Shown: piece after piece, positions 11,159 to 21,978 of the stretch
How positions within the stretch are numbered: the stretch's first letter is position 1
Layout: the number at the start of each line of letters is the position of its first letter
Assembly (NCBI GenBank): GCA_034401135.1
Contig: JAWZSP010000008.1
Coordinates: 1,302,001 to 1,366,000, forward strand
DNA: 64,000 nucleotides
Direction of reading: 5' to 3'
Origin: Volutella citrinella
Lineage: Eukaryota > Ascomycota > Sordariomycetes > Hypocreales > Nectriaceae
Notes under the pieces: model-generated
What the model saw: only the letters and a program-made list of their open reading frames with translations
Database searches by the model: none
Told to the model about the DNA's origin: nothing
Made by a program: the position numbers and the translations under genes

Positions 11159-12530
11159 ATGGCGTCCAAAACCGATACCAAGAACTACAAGTTCAACCAC
11201 TCGATGTAAGAGGATTAGAAGCCGAGTAGTTATGGTTCTTGAGCCAGAGTGGGCGCTAACCGTGCGCACAAGGATTCGAGTCAAGGACCCCAAAGCGTCT
11301 GGTAGGTTGATCTCACACCCACATTCTCACACCTTGATGTCCAAGTACTCGAGACACACCCTGGCCCAAACACCATGCCATTATTGATTGACTCTTGGGA
11401 TCTCATACCCATGATAGGATGCATTGTGCCCATCATTGCCCTCGATCCTTTCCTTCCACATTCCTCATCCTCGTGGTTCACGCCCGAGCTCTCTCAGGAC
11501 CCACGAGAAATCACAACTAACCCGCCCGCAATGTGAACAGTCAAGTTCTACGAGTTCCTGGGCATGTCCCTCGTCAAGAAGCTCGAGTTCCCTGAAGCCA
11601 AGTTTGACCTGTACTTCCTGGGCTACGATGGCCCCAAGGCCCGGGGTCATGGAAAGAGCGTCTTCGATCGTGAGGGCCTCATCGAGTTGACTCACAACTA
11701 CGGCACCGAGAATGACCCTGAGTACAAGGTCAACAACGGAAACCGAGAACCACACAGGGGTTTCGGACATACATGCATCAGCGTCGACAACATCCAAGCC
11801 GCGTGCAAGCGAATCGAGGATGCCGGCTACAAGTTCCAGAAGAAGCTGACCGACGGACGCATGCGCCACATCGCCTTTGTCCTTGACCCCGATGAGTACT
11901 GGGTTGAGATTGTTGCCCAGAACAGCTACCTGGATACTGAGAATGTTACCGAGACTGACCCCGGCAAGTACAAGATGGTGGGTATTTCCCGGCATCGCAT
12001 GGCTGCCGTCTGCTGACATTTGCAAGAACCACACCATGATTCGTGTCAAGGACGCCGAGAAGTCTGTCAAGTATTACCAGGATGTCTTCGGCCTGACTCT
12101 GCTCAGGACCCTCCCTAACCCGGAGGCTGGTTTCAACATTTACTTCCTGGGCTACCCGCGAGACCACCCAGTCAACGACACCAGCGACATTCCCTTCCAG
12201 GAGGGCCTGCTCGAGCTGACTTGGAACTACGGCACCGAAAAGGATGAGAACTTCAGCTACCACACTGGAAACGACGAGCCGCAGGGTTTCGGACACATCT
12301 GTGAGTTATCGGCATGCATGCTCAACTAAAATCGGCTACTGACCCGCCGTCCAGGCTTCACAGTTGACAGCGTCGACGCGGCTTGTGAGCGATTCGAGGG
12401 CATGGACCTCCGGTGGAAGAAGCGTCTCACCGACGGCCGCATGAAGAACGTTGCGTTCTTGCTCGACCCCGATGGCTACTGGATTGAGATTGTCCAGAAC
12501 GAGCAGTTTAGCGGCAAGGCCAACTTCTAA
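11159..12530 (+). CDS. GLO1: Lactoylglutathione lyase (glyoxalase I)
   Basis: Five exons, 11159-11205, 11273-11301, 11541-11977, 12027-12300 and 12355-12530, give 320 residues, close to yeast Glo1. All four introns are GT-AG (67, 239, 49 and 54 nt). It converts the methylglyoxal-glutathione hemithioacetal to S-lactoylglutathione. Two tandem glyoxalase domains are plain, with matching motifs: NHSMIRVKD / NHTMIRVKD, ELTHNYGTE / ELTWNYGTE, GFGHTCISVD / GFGHICFTVD, and LDPDEYWVEIV / LDPDGYWIEIV, covering the His/Glu metal ligands. The second exon is only 29 nt. The conventional start is the ATG at 11159 (A at -3). An in-frame ATG at 10991 would add 56 residues beginning MTAARAAERLRAIQNSLAAP, which resembles a mitochondrial presequence. 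Confidence 0.93.
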
Positions 12531-13878
12531 GTGCTCGGCTGAGGACTTTTCTGGAGTATTGACGTCGGAAATTTGGAAGACAGTCGTCCCGGTGGTAGCC
12601 CGCAGAGCGTTTCGAAACAAGATATCCTCGGAAGCATGCTGGCCATGTAGAAAGTGCCCAAGCTAGTGATATGGTGGCACTTTGATTCACCCTCTTTCAA
12701 TAGCCGCCTAATGCGCAACAGACAAAACTTGCCGCCAGTGCCGCCAATACATTGGCCAGCCTATCCCCGACATGCAGCTGGAGATGGCGCTACATCCATC
12801 GCACATGTGCATTATATGCTGTGGCCACATGTGAGAATGTAAATGACATGGCTCAAACGCTGGCGAAGTCCCGCGCCCCACGGTGCGCCTTGTTTCCCCA
12901 TTACACGACAACATCGCCTTACCGCCACCCCCGCGCAGCGCATCGGCCGGTGCCGGATTTCGATTGCTGGAGGGTGGGCGTTGCAACCGCCAGAGCAGCT
13001 CAACCCACGCGCATCGTGTCAACTGTGCACCCCCAGGGCCGCATGCTGCATGCCGGCACAAGTAGGACGGGCACGAGACCTCGACCAGTAATTCCCCACG
13101 ACGGCCCGGTAGCCTGCAGTAGCTCGGCATGGGGAAAGATGAGGAGCCAGGAGGGGCTAGCGGGCGAAGCCAGCGTCGTGTTAAACTTCGAGGCACACCC
13201 CGGCTCTGGCCATGCTCCTCCACAAAAGCGGACCACCCCCCGAATGCACGGCAGTCCGAGGCTCCAAGCTGTAAGCCCAGCATCACCATCTCTGGGGGGA
13301 CACGAGGGACCCCCGCGTTTTCTCTCTGGCGCTGGAACGCGGAACGCCCTGCCCATCCGCGCCATCCCACTAGGAGCCCACCATCTGCGCCCGCCTGGGC
13401 TGGGCATGTCTGCGCTTTCATGGGCTTGCTCGGCGTGGGGAAGGCTGCTCGACTAATAGCCATTAGTTGCCACTGCCCGGGACGGGCACTCTGGCAGCGT
13501 CGTACAGGGCCCTGACTGGCTTGATGCTTCTGGCCGGTGCCGGCGCCGGGATAGTCGAGGCGTAATTGCAGTGCTACCTTGCAGTACAAGGTACTGCTGC
13601 GTACATGAACGGCATCGGATTGGGCGTGGATGGGTGTGGTGGCGGAGTCGATCTGCTGCTCGTGGAGGGTGAGGGAGGGGTAACGGCCCAGAAGTGAAGC
13701 TGTTACATGGTATATAACTGCGAGAACGGACGGCGTCGAAACCGTTGTGTGTCTCCCTGCCGGCTCGTCCTTTGACGGATAACCTCCTGCTGAACCCCTT
13801 CACCCCAAGTCTGCAGAGACCATTTACTTGGAGTATTCTTGTCGAATCTCCCCATTGAACAAATCAGTCCCACACATC
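12531..13878. other. Intergenic, GC-rich
   Basis: This lies between glyoxalase I and phosphoglycerate dehydrogenase. Long open frames occur on both strands here because the DNA is GC-rich, but none has a domain or fungal-like composition. Its right end should hold the promoter of the dehydrogenase. Confidence 0.55.
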
Positions 13879-15612
13879 ATGACTCCCATAGCTACAAGTG
13901 ACGCCCCAGCTGCGCTGAGTCCCTCTCGGCCCCGTATTCTCGTCCCTGAGAAGGTCTCGCCCGACGGACTCGCGCTCCTCACGCCGCACTTTGACGTAGA
14001 CAACCGGCTGGGCCTCAGTCCCGATGACCTCATCGCCGCCATCCCCAACTACCACGGCCTGATTGTGCGCTCCGAGACGCAGGTCACCGAGGAGCTCCTC
14101 AAGGCGGGCCGCAAGCTTCGGGTCGTCGCCCGCGCGGGAGTCGGCGTCGACAACATCAACGTGCCCGCCGCCACGGCGCAGGGCGTCATCGTGGTCAACT
14201 CGCCGGCTGGCAACATCCTCGCCGCCGCCGAGCACACCATTGCGCTCCTGCTGTCCACGGCGCGCAACGTCGGCCGCGCTGATGCCAGCGTCAAGGCCGG
14301 CAAGTGGGAGCGCAGCAAGCTCGTCGGCATCGAGGTCGGCCGCAAGACGCTCGGCATCGTCGGCCTGGGCAAGGTCGGCCTACACGTGGCCCGCATGGCC
14401 AAGGGGCTCGGGATGGTCGTCGTCGCCGTGGATCCGTACGCGAACCCGGATATCGCGAGGCAAGCAGGCGTGAAGCTCGTTTCCGGCTTGCAAGAGATGC
14501 TGCCCGAGGTCGACTTTCTCACAATCCACACTCCGTTGTTGGCGACGACGATGGACCTCATTGGAGAGGAGGAGCTGCAAAAAATGAAGAAGACGGCCCG
14601 TGTCATTAACGTGGCCCGCGGTGGTGTATACAACGAGGATGCGCTCGTCAAGGCGCTCGACGAGGGCTGGATCGCAGGTGCGGGCATCGACGTCTTCAAG
14701 TCGGAGCCCCCCAAGCCAGACTCGTCTTCGTCTCGATTATGCCAGCACCCCAAGGTGATTTCCACACCTCACCTGGGTGCTTCGACCGTCGAGGCCCAGG
14801 AGAACGTGTCACTCGATGTTTGCACACAAGTGCTCGAGATCCTGCGCGGCGGTCTCCCCACGAGCGCCGTCAACGCCCCCATCATCATGCCCGAGGAGTA
14901 CGTCAAGCTGCAGCCGTCGGTGCACCTGCTCGAGAAGATGGGCCGCCTATACACACAGCACTTTGTCATGGGCGAGCGGCATCGCAGCGGCACCGGCGGC
15001 GTCGGCGGCCGTCAGTTCGAGCTCGTCTACCACGGCGACCTCGCAGCCATGGCCAACACCAAGCCTTTGTTCGCCGCGCTGGTTAAGGGCCTCGTGTCGA
15101 GCATCAGCGACGACCACGTCAACATTGTCAACGCGGAGCTGATTGCCCGCGCAAAGGGCATCGTCATCAGCGAGACGCGCGCCCGCGAGGCCGAGCAGCC
15201 AGCGCTGCACAACCTCGTGACGCTGCGGTCCTTTGAGGCGGCCTCGTCCGGCGGCGACAGGCTCCCCGAGCAGCTCATCGAGGGCTACGCCACCGACGGC
15301 CGCGCCGTCATCTCAAAGCTGGGCCGGTTCAACGGCGCCTTCTCGCCCGAGGGCACGCTCATCATCCTGCACAACTACGACGAGCCGGGAAAGATTGGCG
15401 GCGTGGGTACTGTGCTGGGCCGCCACGGCGTCAACATCAAGTTCATGCAGGTGGCCGGCCTGGATCCCACAGAGAAGCCCGCGCAGGCCGACAGCGTCAA
15501 GGGCCATGAGGCTCTGATGATTTTGGGCGTTTTGGGACCGGTAGATGCTGAGGTGATCAAGGGGCTCCGGAGTTCCGAGGGTGTTTTGGACGTAAGCTTG
15601 GTCAAGCTCTGA
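13879..15612 (+). CDS. D-3-phosphoglycerate dehydrogenase, long type
   Basis: An intronless 577-residue protein. It oxidises 3-phosphoglycerate to phosphohydroxypyruvate, the first step of serine synthesis. The N-terminus gives RILVPEKVSPDGLALL; the Rossmann motif LGIVGLGKVGLHVA (about residue 158) binds NAD; catalytic residues appear in NVARGGVYNEDAL (Arg near 247) and STPHLGAST (His near 297). After about residue 330 comes the intervening substrate-binding domain, and the C-terminus holds an ACT-like regulatory domain (LIILHNYDEPGKIGGVGTVL, then GVNIKFMQVAG), which in this family often mediates serine feedback. The length fits the long form with both extra domains. The ATG at 13879 (MTPIATSDAPAALSPSRPR) is chosen because no upstream in-frame ATG was found. 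Confidence 0.93.
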   Translation: MTPIATSDAPAALSPSRPRILVPEKVSPDGLALLTPHFDVDNRLGLSPDDLIAAIPNYHGLIVRSETQVTEELLKAGRKLRVVARAGVGVDNINVPAATAQGVIVVNSPAGNILAAAEHTIALLLSTARNVGRADASVKAGKWERSKLVGIEVGRKTLGIVGLGKVGLHVARMAKGLGMVVVAVDPYANPDIARQAGVKLVSGLQEMLPEVDFLTIHTPLLATTMDLIGEEELQKMKKTARVINVARGGVYNEDALVKALDEGWIAGAGIDVFKSEPPKPDSSSSRLCQHPKVISTPHLGASTVEAQENVSLDVCTQVLEILRGGLPTSAVNAPIIMPEEYVKLQPSVHLLEKMGRLYTQHFVMGERHRSGTGGVGGRQFELVYHGDLAAMANTKPLFAALVKGLVSSISDDHVNIVNAELIARAKGIVISETRAREAEQPALHNLVTLRSFEAASSGGDRLPEQLIEGYATDGRAVISKLGRFNGAFSPEGTLIILHNYDEPGKIGGVGTVLGRHGVNIKFMQVAGLDPTEKPAQADSVKGHEALMILGVLGPVDAEVIKGLRSSEGVLDVSLVKL

Positions 15613-15879
15613 TGGGGCACGGGGGAATTAGATTTCCTAGTAGTTGCTGTTACAATCGGTAGAATGGAAATACACGTGCGGTCAGTTTCATGGCGCCAGA
15701 ATGGTCTGAAGCAGAATTTCGCTTGTTCTCGATTAAGCAACGTCTATTCTCGCCGAGTCCAGGCATCGATGCCTCCGCATTTGATGCCAGCAACCAACTG
15801 TTTCGCTTTTTCTCCACGCCGGATTCCACAACAAGGTGAATCGGGCTCTCAGAATCATGTGAACTGCGCAAAATTAGGC

Positions 15880-16831
15880 TCAAGAAAAGGTTGCTGCTTC
15901 CATGAGCTTTCTCGGGCCCTCGTGCTTGGTGCTCGCCCTGGCTTCTTCCGACAAGCGACCTGAGCTTTGTCGTTTTTGCGGATTGAGCTTCCCCATGCGG
16001 GGCTCTTCCTTCATACCCGGCTCGATGTCCTCCGACAACCGGCTTGAGGACTGTCGTTTTCGCAGATTGAGCTTTTCAATCTCGAGCTCGTGCTGCAGAA
16101 TCTTGGCCTGGAGACGCTCGTTGCCGAGCTCCTCGCGGCTCTTGTTGAGTTCTCGTCCCAGTTCCTCCAGGCGTATGCGCTCCTTTGCAATTTCGTTCCA
16201 TCCGTTTGCGACGTCTTGGAGCTTTTGGTCCAACTCGCGATTTTCGTTTTCCTTTTCGACCTTGAAGAGACAGACTTCCTGTTGGAACACGCAAAGCTTG
16301 TGCTCGAAGTCGTCGCGTTCTTTCTCGAACTGAATCCGTTCCTCCGACAGCTTCTGCTCTTCTCGCTCCAGTTCTTGCTTGGGCTTTGCATTCTTCTTTT
16401 GGTCATATTTAGACTCTTCTGCTTTTATGGGACGATGTCCGGATGGCTTTCGAAGTAGCAGTTCATTTGCTGGTTCAAATTCACTTTCGCCCTTTCCACG
16501 GTTGCGTGCTTCGGTCAGGAGACTTCTTGGCTTCTTCTTAGACGGCTCGACTTGCTTCTCGCTCTTCACGCCTTTAAGTTTCGTGGAATAGACCTCCTTC
16601 AGTTCCTCGTCTATTGGTCCATAATTAGTAATGCCCTTCTCAACCACGTCGATCTAACTCACCTAAATTGTCAGACTCGGAATCACTCGTGTCTCGCTTC
16701 CGCTTAGAGAAGAAAGGTAGGCCATTCGGCGCTGTCAGCGTCTCATTTTGGGCGCCGACCTCTGATCGAGCAATCCACACAACAGGTTCCATTCTGCCTT
16801 TTGTTGCTTCCGTTATTCTGTGCTGTTGCAT
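15880..16831 (-). CDS. Unknown coiled-coil protein
   Basis: Two exons, 16831-16663 and 16610-15880, give 299 residues. The 52-nt intron (16662-16611) has GTGAGT, an ACTAAT branch site and an AATAG acceptor, and joins DNL to DEELKEVYS in frame. A second ATG at 16792 (MEPVVWIARSE) is equally possible. The first 60 residues hold a basic patch FFSKRKRDTSDSESD. From about residue 135 to 250 the protein is a highly charged Glu/Lys/Arg/Leu coiled coil (QELEREEQKLSEERIQFEKE). Near the end the unit KRQSSSRLSE / KRQSSGRLSE is repeated. No enzymatic domain is present and function is unknown. It is divergent from the CNNM/Mam3 gene. Confidence 0.6.
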
Positions 16832-18187
16832 TGAAGCTCTCGCGGGTGTGTTAACTCCAGGAAACTAATCTAGGCCCTTTCGAATTGCGCATGTTGCCAA
16901 CCCTACATCTCGTCAGTGATTCACCGGCCTATGCCCGCACAAGCAAACTGCTTTCGCAACCCGGGTAGATGTTTGCGCCAGACATCATCCCATTGGAATA
17001 TTCGTATTGCACGCGCTCATGTTGGTTGTGTCGACTTGTGAGGCGACTACTTAATTGCGCTATATGTCTGAGCTTCTACATCATTTGCATCATCACCCGT
17101 CCTGCTATTTCCCCGAAGTACATCAGTCGGAGAGTATCCAGTCACATATTTCACTTTTGGACATTCGCGATGTTGCCATGTACCACAGCGGCCAAACTCA
17201 ACGACACTCACCGCTGTACTAAGACTCCGACGCTCAAGTCAGAGGCGACGAGTGTTAGTGTCCGACTTGGCAACTTTGTAACGTCAGGTACTCTCTGCGC
17301 CCAATAGCAGACTCGATGACTTACACGACGGCTTACCTCAATGGCGTCGTCGTTAGTCATCGTCGATTGCTCCAGAAGGAGGCGAGTTGGCCAATGAAGC
17401 TAGTGGCTCGAGCTTCCAGTGGATTCCAGGGCATGGCGGTGGAGCAGTTCGGAGGATCTAGGGCCTTGCGTCAAGATGTTTGGGCCAATGGCGGCGGCGA
17501 CAATCCACCGGGAGCCTCCATGTGGAGCAGACGTCATCGTTCGGTGCAGTGCGTTAGCTTGTGACTGGGATACTCGTGCAACATCGGAGCTCCGGCTTTC
17601 TCCCAGCGGGCCAACGCCCACCAGCGGCTCCTCAGCCCTTGCATCCAGCGCCCGCGTAGCGCTACCCTTCTGGGCGCTAGAGTACGCTGGACTCCACTTG
17701 TGCTCTACCGTGGCTCTGTGCCCTGGTCTCTTTGCTCTCTAGCCGTAGACTGATCCGCCTGTGCTGTGTCTGTTGCCGCAAACCTAACTCTCTTTTTCAC
17801 CATCACCATCATCACGTCGTTCCGTAGACGCCGGAGTCTTGCTTCCCGCAATCGACTCACTGCTTCCGCCTTTTGTTTCTCGGCCGAGGATTCCCTTGTT
17901 TTCTCCGCCGTACCTGCCAATTGCGAGACCGGTTCCCCACCAGGCCTCATTCCGGTCAGCTCTTGACGCGGGGCCTGTGGCCATCCTCCAACAGTCGAAG
18001 CAGGCCTTCCCTTCAATCCCGTCCACCCACGCCTTGGACGTCGCCGCGTCGCAGCAGCCGAAACCGAGCCAGTACACGACGACTCGCAGGGCCCACGCCC
18101 ACGGCCACTATCAGCAAAACGGTTTGCTATCACGACCTCTAGCTTTTTCTTATCATCCAACGATCCAAAACGCGGTATCGGCACGCC
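16832..18187. other. Divergent intergenic region
   Basis: A 1.36-kb region between the coiled-coil gene and the CNNM/Mam3-like gene, probably carrying both promoters and leaders. A pyrimidine-rich stretch near 17780-17900 fits a fungal leader. No gene seen. Confidence 0.55.
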
Positions 18188-20209
18188 ATGCGTCAAAGCA
18201 ACAACCTTGCGAGCTTCCGGCCCGCCGTCATTGGCCTGGGCCGCATCCTGAGCACCGGCCTTAGTGCCGTCGCCGCACACCCGCTGAGCAAACGCTCAGG
18301 TCACTCCCATGAGAATGAGCCCGACAACGAGGGCGCCAGCCTCTGGGTCTTGGGTGTCGCTTCCATGACCTTGGTGTTACTCGGTGGTGCCTTTGCCGGC
18401 CTGACAATCGCGTAAGATCCTTCCTTGGCGCTGCCCTTTTTCCGGCTTGGCAGCGCAGCACAGCGCAATCAATGCACCGCAAGCTAATCTCTCGTACAGC
18501 CTCATGGGCCAAGACAGCATCTATCTACAGGTTCTATCGGGCGACGAAACTGAGCCCCAGCACAAGAATGCGAAGCGGGTCATGCGACTTCTTGCCCGCG
18601 GCAAGCACTGGGTTTTGGTTACACTGCTGCTCTCCAACGTGGTCGTCAATGAATCGCTACCCGTTGTGTTGGACAGGACCCTCGGCGGCGGCATTGCGGC
18701 CGTTGTAGGTTCCACAGTCCTCATCGGTACGTTCAACACCCTTGCGTGCTTTCAATTCGTTGGTAGCTAACAAGTAGCCAGTCATTTTCGGCGAAATCGT
18801 CCCCCAATCCATCTGCGTCCGATTCGGTCTCCCCATTGCTGCCTACATGTCAACGCCCGTACTCATTCTCATGTACTTGACCAGTCCGCTCTCATATCCG
18901 ATCGCGAAACTCCTCGACTGGATCCTCGGCGAGGATCACGGCACTGTTTACAAGAAGAGCGGCCTCAAGACACTTGTTACCCTCCACAAGTCCCTCGGCG
19001 ATTTGTCTGAGCGACTGAACCAGGATGAAGTCACCATCATCACTGCGGTGCTCGACTTGAAGGACAAGCCTGTGTCGGAAGTGATGACGCCCATGGCGGA
19101 TGTGTACACGCTTTCCGAGGACCACGTATTGGATGAGAAGACCATGGATGACATCCTCTCATCCGGATATTCTCGAATTCCCATTTATCGCACCGGCCAA
19201 CCTCTGGACTTTGTTGGTATGCTGCTCGTCAAGACGCTTATTACTTACGACCCCGAAGATCAGATCCCCGTCCGCGACGTTCCTCTTGGAGCTATCGTTG
19301 AGACGCGGCCGGAGACTAGCTGCTTGGATATCATCAACTTCTTCCAAGAGGGCAAGTCGCACATGGTCCTGGTGTCCGAGTATCCTGGCTCCAACCACGG
19401 CGCTGTCGGTGTCGTGACTCTTGAGGATGTGATTGAGGAGCTTATTGGAGAGTGGGTTCACCCTTCCAAATCCTGGTAGAGATCTGCTAACTTCGGATAG
19501 GGAAATCGTCGACGAGTCCGATGTGTATGTTGATGTCCACAAGGCTATCCGCCGCCTTACCCCCGCCCCCCGAGCTCGCCGTATTCACGCGCAGGCCGCC
19601 GCCGTTGCCGCCGCCGCAAAGAAATCTGCACCGGATGCCGCCATTCTGGTTGACATTGCCGAAATGCCCGACGTGAATGGACACGACAGCCATACCGAAG
19701 ACCAGGAGCCAGTTGCTCCAATCGAGCCGTCTTCCTACCACAGCGACTACGAGGGCGGCTTTCAGCGAGCGGCCAAGACTGCGATGTTTATGAAGCGAAG
19801 AACGTCTGATGGTGGCATCGATGGCCAGCCCAAGATGGTCAGGGCGAACTTGGACGATATGAGGCATCAGCTTCGACTGGGCCCGGCGAATCGGGCTGCC
19901 AACCCCCTAAGTAACTCGCGGCAAAACCTCTTCAAGATCAAGCAGGGCCTCGGCAGCACCTCGGCGGCCCATGATGCTCTGGGTCCCCGACCTGCTTCGC
20001 ATCTTGGGCTCCGCACCGAGACGCCCTCGACCTTGAACGAGCAGGCCCCGTTATTAGGTGGTGGTGGTGACGATGATGATCAGGATGGTGAGCTCTACGT
20101 CTTCAATACCACCCCCATCCCCAATGCGATCCATGCCAACGTAATGAAAGCAGGCGGGAAAGCGCCCGGGAAGGACAAGACGAAGAAGAGCGGTTTGAAA
20201 TACACGTAG
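18188..20209 (+). CDS. CNNM/Mam3-like DUF21-CBS membrane protein
   Basis: Four exons, 18188-18411, 18500-18726, 18782-19451 and 19501-20209, give 609 residues. Introns are 88, 55, 49 nt, all GT-AG. Residues about 50-215 form the DUF21 transmembrane domain (LWVLGVASMTLVLLGGAFAG, LMGQDSIYLQVLSG, VIFGEIVPQSICVRFGLPIA). A CBS pair follows at about 247-370 (KPVSEVMTPMADVYTL, VGVVTLEDVIEELIGEEIVDE). The C-terminal 230 residues are low-complexity with an acidic DDDDQDGE patch. The family includes yeast Mam3 and animal CNNM proteins, which sit in vacuolar or plasma membranes and influence manganese, magnesium or other metal homeostasis. The N-terminus has a weak hydrophobic leader. The metal and the membrane are not shown by the sequence. 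Confidence 0.9.
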
Positions 20210-20606
20210 GCCTGATCATTTAGATGAGCTGGGGTTTTGAGGGGACTCGCCGGCTGCGCGGCTGGTTCGAGACCCTGGAGGAGGAGGAATGGCGTCCAAT
20301 ACGTGTAACAGCACATGTTGCATGTCGGCATTATTGTAATTTACTTCTGCGGGGGAGGATACACCATCATGCGGGTTGCCTACTGAGGCGTTTTGAGTTT
20401 GGTATCAGTATTGTATGGTTGGGGTCTGCTGGCTATATCACCAGCCTTTTGATTCAGCGACTTTCTATCCATTGCTCTCGAAACATTGGCGTGAATTGTC
20501 GAATACATCGAGGGACTAGTGTCCTCGTTTTGCCATTTTCTATGTATTTTTTCAATGTATTTTTTGTCTAATGCAACTTGATATTCCAGTTCTTTGTTTG
20601 GCCAAA
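20210..20606. other. Intergenic, convergent 3' regions
   Basis: About 400 bases between the 3' ends of the CNNM-like and muconate-cyclase genes. T-rich near 20530-20570, consistent with 3' UTR and poly(A) signals. No gene. Confidence 0.6.
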
Positions 20607-21978
20607 CTAGTCGTACCAGATGGCATTCATACCGAAACCTGGCTCGGGAACCCGGACACGGGCGACGCGGGCCAGGAACTCGTCCTGCCAGCGATAGATC
20701 TCAAGCCAGCCCTCCTGGTCATCGGTGATGGCAACCCACTCATCGGACCACGGGAAGGGCGAAACGGCGTTGCTGTGGCCGCCGCTGGTGGGGGTAGGCT
20801 GTAGGAAGAGCTGGCGCTCGACGGCGCCGTCGGGGGAGAGGGAGAAGGCGGCGACGTAGCCGGTGAGGTCGAAGGAGTTTGCGCGCGACGAGGCGAAGAG
20901 GTGGCGGCCGGAGGCGGAGAGGGCGCAGACGTCGGCGCGGTACATGGTCCAGCGGTCCTTTTCGGGGATTCCGGGCGGGATGAGGGGCCAGTGGCGGTGG
21001 GTGTAGACGGGGAGGTGGGTGGCCGGGTCGATGACGTACTCGCGGATGCGGTTGCCCTTCTCCATGAGGGCGTAGAGGTAGTTTCCTGTGGGGTGCATGG
21101 CGACCCAGCGGGGGTGGTCGCGCGGGTCGGGGCAGTCGATGGAGCCGACGAGGTCGAGGGCCGGGTCGTGGACGGAGGGGGCGGAGGAGTCGTCGGCGGG
21201 TGCGGGGCCGGGGCGGCGGCGGTGGACCCACAACTTGTTCGCGCGCAGGTCGGCTGAGTAGAGGTAGGTCTCGGAGGGGTCGAAGACCATGCCGTGGATG
21301 CCCGTGTTGGGCTGGTACTCGTAGTTCTGGACGTTCTCGGCGAGGGCGCCGGTGGCCGGGTCCGTGGTGAAGACGGCGCCGTGGCCGGCGTGGTCGTAGA
21401 AGGGGTTGCAGTAGACCGGGTACGGCGGCTTCTGCGCAGCGAGGAGGAAGATGGCGCGCGTGTTCGTCGTGGCGAGGGGGGCATTGGCTAGAGGGTTTCC
21501 AGTCATGTTAGCATTGCTTGGCTTCCGCGGCGGCTTGGGGCCTGCTTACGGTCGTGCTGCATTGGGTGGGAGCCCTGGTGGACGATGGACGTGGGAGACT
21601 CGACGGCGAAGCTGGACCACTTCTTCATGGCGGCGCCGTAGATGGTCTTGCGGTCATGCTGCAGAGCCGTTAGCGGTCAAATGAACGCACGAGAGGTGGC
21701 TGCATGCTGAGGCGTGCGGCGCGTACGCTAAAGGTCATCCACGAGATGGGCTCGTCCTTGGGGATCTCGGTGCGCTTGACGAGCTCGAGCGTCAGGGCCT
21801 CGTCGTCGAAGGCGAACGTGAAGATGGCACCCGGGGGCGTCCAGGTGCCGACCATGAGGTGGTGGACGGGCATCTTGCGCGGCGCAGACGAGGAGAGGTG
21901 CCGCGAGGTCGGTTGCGGAGGGGCTGTATAAGCTGGGATGGAGAAGCGAGGGAGCCGGCCGGGGAGACGAATTGGCAT
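20607..21978 (-). CDS. Carboxy-cis,cis-muconate cyclase-like lactonase
   Basis: Three exons, 21978-21727, 21658-21550 and 21487-20607, give 413 residues. Introns are 68 nt (GCTAAC branch, CTGCAG acceptor) and 62 nt (GCTAAC, CTCTAG). The protein is a seven-bladed beta-propeller of the 6-phosphogluconolactonase/muconate cyclase type: HHLMVGTWTPPGAIFTFAFD, GIHGMVFDPSETYLYSADL, DHPRWVAMHPTGNYLYALME, RHLFASSRA. In Neurospora-like fungi this enzyme cyclises 3-carboxy-cis,cis-muconate in the protocatechuate branch of the beta-ketoadipate pathway. The start at 21978 adds 35 residues (MPIRLPGRLPRFSIPAY..., RHLSSSAPRK) that look like a mitochondrial presequence; the internal ATG at 21873 gives 378 residues, nearer the family length. 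Substrate is inferred from family. Confidence 0.85.

Noticed and set aside
12708..13589. 293-codon minus-strand frame between GLO1 and PHGDH
   Set aside because: Overlaps equally open frames on the other strand; composition is GC noise without domain or homology-like motifs.
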